Shown: positions 15,749 to 20,912 of the stretch, piece by piece
Layout of the letters: each line of letters begins with the position of its first letter
Numbering within the stretch: the first letter of the stretch is position 1
From: an uncultured Eubacteriales bacterium
GTDB lineage: Bacteria; Bacillota; Clostridia; Oscillospirales; Acutalibacteraceae
DNA length: 20,912 bases
Direction: 5' to 3'
NCBI GenBank assembly: GCA_934667845.1
Contig: CAKUMQ010000047.1
Coordinates: forward strand, 1 to 20,912
Notes under the pieces: generated by a model
What the model saw: only the letters and a program-made list of their open reading frames with translations
The model's database searches: none
What the model was told of the DNA's origin: nothing
Translations under genes and position numbers: made by a program

Positions 15749-16051
15749 ATGGAAAGAAACATCATCGTCACTCCGGAACAGCTGGAGCGGGCGGCCGGGA
15801 AGATCGAAGGATTGGCTTCGGAGTATAAGACGCTGTACGATCAGCTCTACAGCGAGACCGGCGAGTTGGCGGCTGCTTGGTCCGGAAAGGACAACACGGC
15901 GTTTACCGACCAGATTGAGGGGTTCAAGGATGATTTTCAGAAGATGTTTTCTCTGATGAATTGCTATGTGGATTTCCTCAGAGTAAGCGCAAAATCGTAT
16001 GCCGAGACGCAGGATTCCGCCGTGTCCCGGGCACGCAAACTGATAAATTGA
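15749..16051 (+). CDS. WXG100 family protein (EsxA-like)
   Basis: This 100-residue helical hairpin is a secreted T7SS substrate or partner. The central turn is AAAWSGKD with Trp44-Ser45-Gly46, the diagnostic WXG. Length and the flanking amphipathic helices match EsxA. The C-terminal helix has Tyr84 followed by AETQD, close to but not exactly the YxxxD/E export signal (Asp is one residue late). It lies 30 bp after esaB and 14 bp before a second WXG100-like gene, so the two products may form a heterodimer. The ribosome binding site is a G-rich stretch (CAGGGGGCAG). Confidence 0.95.
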   Translation: MERNIIVTPEQLERAAGKIEGLASEYKTLYDQLYSETGELAAAWSGKDNTAFTDQIEGFKDDFQKMFSLMNCYVDFLRVSAKSYAETQDSAVSRARKLIN

Positions 16052-16065
16052 GGAGGAATTGACTT

Positions 16066-16374
16066 ATGGCGAACGATTCGATCAGAATTTCCACACAGGC
16101 ACTGAAAAATACCGCGGAAAAAATGCGGTCCATCAATACCCGTCTGGATGAAAAGCTGGCGGAGATCAACAAATGCATGAACAGCCTGCAGGATACGTGG
16201 CAGAGCGATGCGGCGGAGGATATCCGCGCCGCCATGAATGCGCTCAAGCCCCGTTTTGACGAGTATAAGGGCGTTGTCGAATCCTATGCGAAGTTTCTGG
16301 ACACCACTGCATTGACCTATGAATCGACCGAGACGAGCATTCAGGCCAATGCAAATGCGAGCACCTTTAAGTAA
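16066..16374 (+). CDS. WXG100-like protein with a WxS turn
   Basis: This 102-residue helical hairpin protein pairs with the gene just upstream. The turn reads DTWQSDAAEDI, so Trp45-Gln46-Ser47 replaces W-x-G. The helices on both sides keep the WXG100 heptad pattern (ISTQALKNTAEKM; KPRFDEYKGVVESYAKFL). The C-terminus carries YESTE (Tyr85-Glu89), an exact YxxxE motif, so this partner rather than the upstream one may carry the export signal; that division is inference. The ribosome binding site GAGGAGG is strong. It is followed by a large hairpin. Confidence 0.92.
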   Translation: MANDSIRISTQALKNTAEKMRSINTRLDEKLAEINKCMNSLQDTWQSDAAEDIRAAMNALKPRFDEYKGVVESYAKFLDTTALTYESTETSIQANANASTFK

Positions 16375-16385
16375 TTACCCCTTAA

Positions 16386-16420
16386 AAGCAAGTGGGCGCG
16401 CACCACACGCCCACTTGCTT
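16386..16420 (+). terminator. 13-bp perfect hairpin after the WXG100 pair (partial terminator or mRNA stabiliser)
   Basis: Arms 16386-16398 and 16408-16420 are perfectly complementary with a nine-base loop, nine bases after the WXG100-like stop. On the plus strand it is followed by CGGCUUG, not a U-run, so efficient intrinsic termination is not assured. On the minus strand it would be followed by UUUU. It may stabilise the 3' end of the WXG100 message or attenuate the downstream genes. Confidence 0.6.
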
Positions 16421-16485
16421 CGGCTTGAAAAACAGTAGCTTACGGGCTGTTTACATAAAAAAGAAAACGTGAGGGAGAAAAGAAG

Positions 16486-18774
16486 ATGAAAAGGATCTCG
16501 TGCGCCGTTTTGGCTTTAGCGCTTTTCCTGTCTCTTCTGACAGCCTTTGCCGGATGCGCAAAGAGCGGAGAGACAGAAGTTACACGGGGACAGTGGGCAA
16601 AAATGCTCGGCGAGCAGTTCGGTATGGATGAATACGTATCCGAACAGAGCCGGTATACCGATGTCAGCGAAAGCAGCGACTTTTACCCCTATGTGCAGTC
16701 CCTTGCCGACTGGGGTGTGCTCGAGGCGGATTCCTCAAAACGGTACAGACCCGACGAGACTGCGCGGGTCAGCTTCGGGATCGAGACCGCCCTGTGTGCG
16801 GCGATCAGCGGCTTTGACCGGTCGGAGGCTGTTTCGTACGCCAAGGAAAACGGGCTGATCGACGGCGACGGCTATCTGGACGTCGAGGGAAAGCTGACGA
16901 CACAGAAAGCGGAGAAGATCCTGACTTTTGCCGCCGATCTGTATCTGGATGAGACGGTCGAGCCGGTCGAAAACATTAAGATCAAGGACAGCGTGATCGA
17001 CCTCTCCCAAAAGCAAAATGCCGTATCCCCGGTCAGGGAGAATGAATATACCGCCTCGGGGGAAGAATTCCGCACACTGAAAACGGGAGATGTCGTGATC
17101 CTTCCGGGGGATAAGACCGCGCCGGACGGAGTAGCCAAGCGCGTCGCAGAGGTGTCCGAGAAAGCGGACGGCAGCGTTGTGATCAAAACGGAGGAGCCGG
17201 AGCTGGACGAGGTGTGCGAGGAGATGGAGATCGCCTCGACCATAATCCCGAAGACGGAGGACATCCAGCTGCCGGACGGAGTAACGCTGGGCAGCGCGGC
17301 CAGCGGAATGGCGTGCGTTGACGACGGCATCGGGGCAAAGAGCCTTGTGGCAAAAAAGAGTGACCGCGGGTTGACCCGGACGGAGTCGAAGGGGCTGAAC
17401 CTGACCCTGAATTTCAACTTCACCAAGGGGAACATGAAGCTCTCCTCCGATTGGCAGAGCCTGCTCGGCGGCGGAGAGAATTTCTCGGTCGGCGGAGAGG
17501 AAGCCTATTCTGTCCGCTCGGGTCTCGATCCGAAGGCGGGGCAGCTGTTCTCGAAGACCTCGGTTCTGCCCGATAAGAATCTGTTCGGCAAGGATCCCTA
17601 TGACAATACAGAGGCGATAGAGGAATATAAGACCGGAAAGCTGTCGCTGGACGAACTGAAAAAGAAACTGAACCTGACGAAGGATCAGCAGGAAAAAGAA
17701 GTCGCCTCCATGACGAATAAGTTTTCGGGAGGCTATGAGATCACCGGTTCTCTTAAGATCAAGAACCTGTATGTATCGCCCGATCTGAAGCTGAAAAAGG
17801 TACTCGGCGTTCCGGTCGGCATCAAATCCTTTGCCGTAACGGTCAATTATGAGGTGGAATCCTCCCTGTCCGTAAAGGGAAAGCTGAATGAGGAGCTGGT
17901 CATATGTACCTGCCCGGTGTCTATCGCCCCGGGCGTGACCGGCGAAGTGCAGGTCATCGCCTTTGCCGATCTGAACGGCGAGGTGTCCGTTAAATGCAGC
18001 TTTTCCAACAAGGTCAAAAGCGAATATGCCGACGGCATGAAGAAAAAAACAGCCCGTCAGACGTCCTCTGCTTCGGCGGAGGTGGCGCTGAAAGCGGATA
18101 TTGGCCCCGCCGTTAAGGCGACGGTCAGCCTTTTGGGCATGAAGATCGTTGATGCGAAAGTCACGGCGGCGATCCGTTTCAAGGGGCAGATCGGCCTGGA
18201 GCTTTCCACGGAGTATGCGGAAACCGAAAAGGATATTACCATCACCAGAAAAACGACCGCAAACATGGGCGTGAAGATCTTTGTGCCGATCCTGTCTCTG
18301 AGCATCGGCGGCCCGGGGACGTTCGCCAATAAGCTGAACATATCCGCCTCGTGGACGATCATCGGGGAAAAGAAAGCAATATCCACCTCCCATTCGCTGT
18401 TTGACATGGTGATATGGGAGGAGACGCAGACGATACGGAAACGGGAAGAGGAAGCGGAGAGCGGAGCCGAAAGCATGAGCCCGATCGCCGACGGCTATCT
18501 GGCGGTCGACAGCTATTTTGTGTCGCTCGAGATCGGAGAGTCCCGCACGATCGGAATATCTTCGGTGCCGAAGGGATATACAAAGGAATCGCTCGTTTTC
18601 ACCGTTTCGGATCCCGCTGTCGCCGAAGTGCATAACGGCACCGTTACGGCGAAAACCGCCGGAAGCTGCGTGCTGACCATATCCACGCCGGATAACGTCT
18701 ACAGCGCCCGGTGCACGATCAATGTGGAGGACGAGGCGGGCTCCTTTGTGCCGCTTAACGATGTCAGTCTGTAA
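16486..18774 (+). CDS. Predicted lipoprotein with SLH-like and BIG2-like regions
   Basis: This 762-residue surface protein is not assigned to a named family. It starts with a lipoprotein signal peptide: MKRISC, a hydrophobic core, then AFAGC, with Cys24 as the lipidated residue. Residues about 32-110 resemble an S-layer homology repeat (VTRGQWAKML; YTDVSESSDFYPYVQSLADWGVLEA; YRPDETARVSFG), and a weaker second unit follows. Residues about 300-650 are strand-rich with alternating hydrophobic residues and no recognised domain. Residues about 675-757 resemble a BIG2 Ig-like domain (SLEIGESRTIGI; FTVSDPAVAEVHNGTVTAKTAGSCVLTI). GAGGGAG precedes the ATG. It lies inside the T7SS cluster, after the hairpin. 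It could anchor to the envelope beside the secretion machine or interact with exported proteins. Confidence 0.85.
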   Translation: MKRISCAVLALALFLSLLTAFAGCAKSGETEVTRGQWAKMLGEQFGMDEYVSEQSRYTDVSESSDFYPYVQSLADWGVLEADSSKRYRPDETARVSFGIETALCAAISGFDRSEAVSYAKENGLIDGDGYLDVEGKLTTQKAEKILTFAADLYLDETVEPVENIKIKDSVIDLSQKQNAVSPVRENEYTASGEEFRTLKTGDVVILPGDKTAPDGVAKRVAEVSEKADGSVVIKTEEPELDEVCEEMEIASTIIPKTEDIQLPDGVTLGSAASGMACVDDGIGAKSLVAKKSDRGLTRTESKGLNLTLNFNFTKGNMKLSSDWQSLLGGGENFSVGGEEAYSVRSGLDPKAGQLFSKTSVLPDKNLFGKDPYDNTEAIEEYKTGKLSLDELKKKLNLTKDQQEKEVASMTNKFSGGYEITGSLKIKNLYVSPDLKLKKVLGVPVGIKSFAVTVNYEVESSLSVKGKLNEELVICTCPVSIAPGVTGEVQVIAFADLNGEVSVKCSFSNKVKSEYADGMKKKTARQTSSASAEVALKADIGPAVKATVSLLGMKIVDAKVTAAIRFKGQIGLELSTEYAETEKDITITRKTTANMGVKIFVPILSLSIGGPGTFANKLNISASWTIIGEKKAISTSHSLFDMVIWEETQTIRKREEEAESGAESMSPIADGYLAVDSYFVSLEIGESRTIGISSVPKGYTKESLVFTVSDPAVAEVHNGTVTAKTAGSCVLTISTPDNVYSARCTINVEDEAGSFVPLNDVSL

Positions 18775-18804
18775 ACGGCGCGGAAGCAATACGGCGGTGG
18801 AAAT

Positions 18805-19911
18805 ATGAACCAGATCAAGGTCAACCGAAAAAAGGATCGGTTTTCCGTGGAAATAAAATGCGGAAAGACCCAGACGGTGAATCACTGGGAGGCGGATCGG
18901 ATCGCCCAAAGCGGGGACGCGGCGTTTCTCCCCTTTACCATCCGCGAAGGGAAAGCCGCATGCCGGATCTGCTACGGAGCGCAGGGGCTGATCGCCCTGC
19001 CCGACTTTTTAAAGACAGCCGTGCTGTCCAGGCGGATGTTTTGCCGCATTGCGGATCAGCTTGTCCGTTTTGACAGGCTGCTGGAGGAAGATCACCTCAA
19101 GAAAAGTGCGGCCCTGTATGATGCCCGCTGTATGCCGATCGACCCGGATTCCCTGCAGATCAGCTTTGTCTATGTGCCGATCCAGCCGTTTGAATCGGAA
19201 AAAACGCTGCAGACGGGTCTGCGGGAATTGCTTCGTTTTGCCGTTTTCGATCCGAATGAGGATCTGACCTATGTGCAGGAATTTATCCGGCTGGTCGGCA
19301 GCGATTCCGGTTTTTCCGCCTTTTTGCTGCAGGATCTTCTGCAAAAGGGACAGAGCGCACAGCCGCCCGACGCGGAGCGGGCGGTCTGTTCTGCGTGCGG
19401 ATTTTCGCTGAAAGCGGGGGAATCCTGCTGCCCGCTGTGCGGGAAAAAACAAAATGTGAACAGAGACGCAGAAAATGCGGCGGCGCTGCTTTACCGGCGG
19501 TCGCCGCTTGCGGCGTCATCCGAAAAAGAGTCTCCGTCCGCGGCGGGGTTTACCGTGCACGAGGATGAAAACGGGCGTGTGACGGTGTTCAAGGCGCCGC
19601 GCAGCTCGTCGGGACACGGCGCCTGCCTGTGCAGGGACGGGAGCAGGATCCGGATGGAGCAGTTTCCCTTCCGGATCGGGAAACAGCCGGATGTTGTGGA
19701 TCTCTGCCTGAAAAACCATGCGGTCAGCCGCCGGCATGCGGAAATTCTGAGAGAGGAAAACCGCTTTTATCTGGTGGATCTCGGATCGACAAACGGCACA
19801 TGGGTCAACGGGCGGAGACTCAGACCCGGAGAAAAGGAAAGGATATTTTCCCGTGCGCAGATCACCTTTGCCAACGAAACCTTTATGTTTATAACCGGAG
19901 AGGATGAATAG
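18805..19911 (+). CDS. FHA-domain protein with zinc ribbon and DUF6382-like N-terminus
   Basis: This 368-residue, probably cytosolic protein has three parts. The N-terminal 180 residues follow a pattern I associate with DUF6382, a domain seen before FHA domains in Clostridia: a strand entering ICYGAQGLIALPDFL, a helix around FCRIADQLVRFDRLLEEDHL, then IDPDSLQISFVYVPIQ. This is reminiscent of the pseudokinase-like cytosolic part of EssB, but the link is inference. A zinc ribbon follows (CSAC at about 195-198, CPLC at about 209-212). The C-terminal FHA domain (about 285-365) has RIGK, SRRHAE and NGTWVNG, the residues that bind phosphothreonine. There are no membrane segments. The ribosome binding site is weak. 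The next gene overlaps its end. Confidence 0.85.
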   Translation: MNQIKVNRKKDRFSVEIKCGKTQTVNHWEADRIAQSGDAAFLPFTIREGKAACRICYGAQGLIALPDFLKTAVLSRRMFCRIADQLVRFDRLLEEDHLKKSAALYDARCMPIDPDSLQISFVYVPIQPFESEKTLQTGLRELLRFAVFDPNEDLTYVQEFIRLVGSDSGFSAFLLQDLLQKGQSAQPPDAERAVCSACGFSLKAGESCCPLCGKKQNVNRDAENAAALLYRRSPLAASSEKESPSAAGFTVHEDENGRVTVFKAPRSSSGHGACLCRDGSRIRMEQFPFRIGKQPDVVDLCLKNHAVSRRHAEILREENRFYLVDLGSTNGTWVNGRRLRPGEKERIFSRAQITFANETFMFITGEDE

Positions 19912-20152
19912 TGTGTATACAGAGTTTGTGATTCTCTACATTGGCGCGGCACTTTCCGTGCTTCTTTCGGCTGCCGCCGTTGTGCTGCTGCTTCTTGTTC
20001 TGCGCAGGCTGAACGGCGGGACGGCAGCGCGGCGTGCGGCGTCTCCGGCAATTCGGCAGGCGGAGACCGGCGGCGTCGCTTTTTGTGCTTCCTGCGGCAC
20101 GCGCTTTGACGCAAACCTGCGGGTCTGCCCGCGGTGCGGGAAACTGAGATAA
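19904..20152 (+). CDS. Small membrane protein with C-terminal zinc ribbon
   Basis: This protein is 82 residues from the ATG at 19904, or 79 from a GTG at 19913. The GTG is better spaced (nine bases) from the GGAGAGG at 19897-19903, whereas the ATG directly abuts it. One transmembrane helix spans about residues 8-33 (FVILYIGAALSVLLSAAAVV...). A short basic linker leads to a four-cysteine ribbon (CASC and CPRC, 10 residues between pairs) that ends the protein. It overlaps the end of the FHA gene, whose own zinc ribbon it resembles. Function is unknown; a membrane adaptor beside EssC is a guess from context. Confidence 0.75.
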   Translation: MNSVYTEFVILYIGAALSVLLSAAAVVLLLLVLRRLNGGTAARRAASPAIRQAETGGVAFCASCGTRFDANLRVCPRCGKLR

Positions 20153-20167
20153 CTGTCGAGGTGGACA

Positions 20168-20689
20168 ATGGGGATCGATGTAAATTACGCCAACGGGCAG
20201 GCTGCCCGCCTGCGGGCGCAGATCGCGGAGCTGAACGCGGTCAGGGATCTGCTGAACCGCTATAAGGCGGAGGTGAGCCGCCACTGGCAGTCTGCCGAGA
20301 CCGGGTATATCCTCCGTGCCGTTGACCGGTCGCTGCAAAATACGGATAAGCTGATCGCCGGGCTCGGCGCGCTGTCCGACGGGATCGTTTCCGCAGCGGC
20401 AGCCGTTCGGCGCGAGGAGGAAGCGGCAAGACAGCTTGCGGAACAGGAGCGGCGGAAGCGGGAGCAGTACCGGCAGGCGGAGGCGGCGCGGGCAAAAGAG
20501 GCGCGCAGTACGCTGGAACGGCTCAGAAGCGAATACGAAAAGGCGAGCGCCGAGTTTTCGGATATCAAGCGCCTGTATGCCGGAGCGGCTGTGTTCAGAC
20601 CGCTTTTAAAGCGGCAGTACGAGGCGGCGCGCGAAAAGCTGCGCACGGCTGCGGAGCAGCTGAAAAAAGCGGAAGAAGAGTATGCATAA
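20168..20689 (+). CDS. WXG-like helical protein with C-terminal coiled coil
   Basis: This 173-residue protein is not a named family I can assign. The first 85 or so residues look like a WXG100-type hairpin: a helix ending in LLNRYKAEVSR, a turn HWQSAETGY (Trp40-Gln41-Ser42), then a second helix. The turn shares W-Q-S with the WXG100-like protein encoded at 16066-16374. The rest (about 80-173) is a highly charged Glu/Arg/Ala coiled coil (EEEAARQLAEQERRKREQY; AAREKLRTAAEQLKKAEEEY). There is no signal peptide or membrane segment. GAGGTGG precedes the ATG. Position and fold suggest a T7SS substrate partner or a longer exported helical protein. Confidence 0.75.
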   Translation: MGIDVNYANGQAARLRAQIAELNAVRDLLNRYKAEVSRHWQSAETGYILRAVDRSLQNTDKLIAGLGALSDGIVSAAAAVRREEEAARQLAEQERRKREQYRQAEAARAKEARSTLERLRSEYEKASAEFSDIKRLYAGAAVFRPLLKRQYEAAREKLRTAAEQLKKAEEEYA

Positions 20690-20705
20690 GGGGGCGTTCG
20701 ATTCT

Positions 20706-20912
20706 ATGACGGTGTTGAGACCCGATCAGCTGATCAGTGCTGCGCAGACGCTGACAAAGGCTGAAGGGCGCCTTGCCAAAGCGGAGGAAGAGGTCAGGCA
20801 CATCCGCGGGGAGCTTCCCGCCGAGATACGGTGCCGGAACGGGATAAACGAGGGGCTGAGATCCGCCGAGAGCGCCCTTTCCGTTTTGTCGGCGGATATC
20901 GAAGAGCTGCGC
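20706..20912 (+). CDS. Partial helical protein, probable T7SS-associated, cut by window end
   Basis: The frame is open from ATG 20706 to the window edge (69 codons seen). AAGGGGG precedes this ATG by about ten bases; an in-frame ATG at 20682, overlapping the upstream stop region, is an alternative. The visible part is two amphipathic helices (LISAAQTLTKAEGRLAKAEEEV; GLRSAESALSVLSADIEEL) around a short Leu-Pro turn (GELPAEI), a pattern common in WXG100 and LXG-partner small proteins. There is no W-x-G in the part seen. It continues the cluster rightward, where substrates or toxins may lie. Confidence 0.65.
   Translation, partial: MTVLRPDQLISAAQTLTKAEGRLAKAEEEVRHIRGELPAEIRCRNGINEGLRSAESALSVLSADIEELR

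Noticed and set aside
16421..16485. Possible promoter for the lipoprotein gene
   Set aside because: TTGAAA is present, but no -10 box lies at a 16-18 base spacing; TACATA is 21 bases away. I could not support it.
16735..18909. A 724-codon minus-strand frame opposite the lipoprotein
   Set aside because: It crosses from the lipoprotein into the FHA gene, has an Arg/Gly/His-rich composition, and competes with a gene that has a good signal peptide and ribosome binding site.

Overview
The window looks like a chromosome segment from a GC-rich, anaerobic, Gram-positive Clostridia-type bacterium (Oscillospiraceae/Ruminococcaceae is my inference). The reasons are a tRNA-Ala T-box leader, strong GGAGG-type ribosome binding sites, sigma-A promoters with 17-bp spacers, a lipoprotein with an S-layer-homology-like region, and a Firmicutes-type (T7SSb) EssC.

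Positions 1-10261 hold housekeeping genes, all on the minus strand, in three to four transcription units. Reading in the direction of transcription, the first is T-box leader, alaS, a HIT-family hydrolase and a DEDDh exonuclease, closed by a strong intrinsic terminator at 6004-6051. The second is a single gene of uncertain role whose N-terminus resembles the beta-sandwich of GH94 glycoside phosphorylases. The third is lgt and folD from a promoter at 4198-4226. The fourth is greA and lysS from a promoter at 2145-2173, with a terminator-like hairpin between the two genes.

Positions 10262-10570 are a divergent intergenic region with several inverted repeats and the promoter of the rightward locus.

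Positions 10571-20912 are one rightward cluster that I read as the first part of a type VII secretion (T7SSb) locus. It contains an XRE-type regulator translationally overlapping essC, the ubiquitin-like esaB, two WXG100 proteins, and a large hairpin. These are followed by a lipoprotein with SLH-like and BIG2-like regions, an FHA protein with an N-terminal region resembling DUF6382 and a zinc ribbon, a small membrane zinc-ribbon protein, a WXG-like coiled-coil protein, and the start of another helical protein cut off by the window edge. EssC would drive export of the WXG100 pair. EsaB and the FHA protein are candidate cytosolic regulators or scaffolds, and the lipoprotein is a candidate surface component. 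EssA, EssB and EsaA, and any LXG or polymorphic toxin, are not seen in this window. The accessory set is the least familiar part and the best candidate for new biology.
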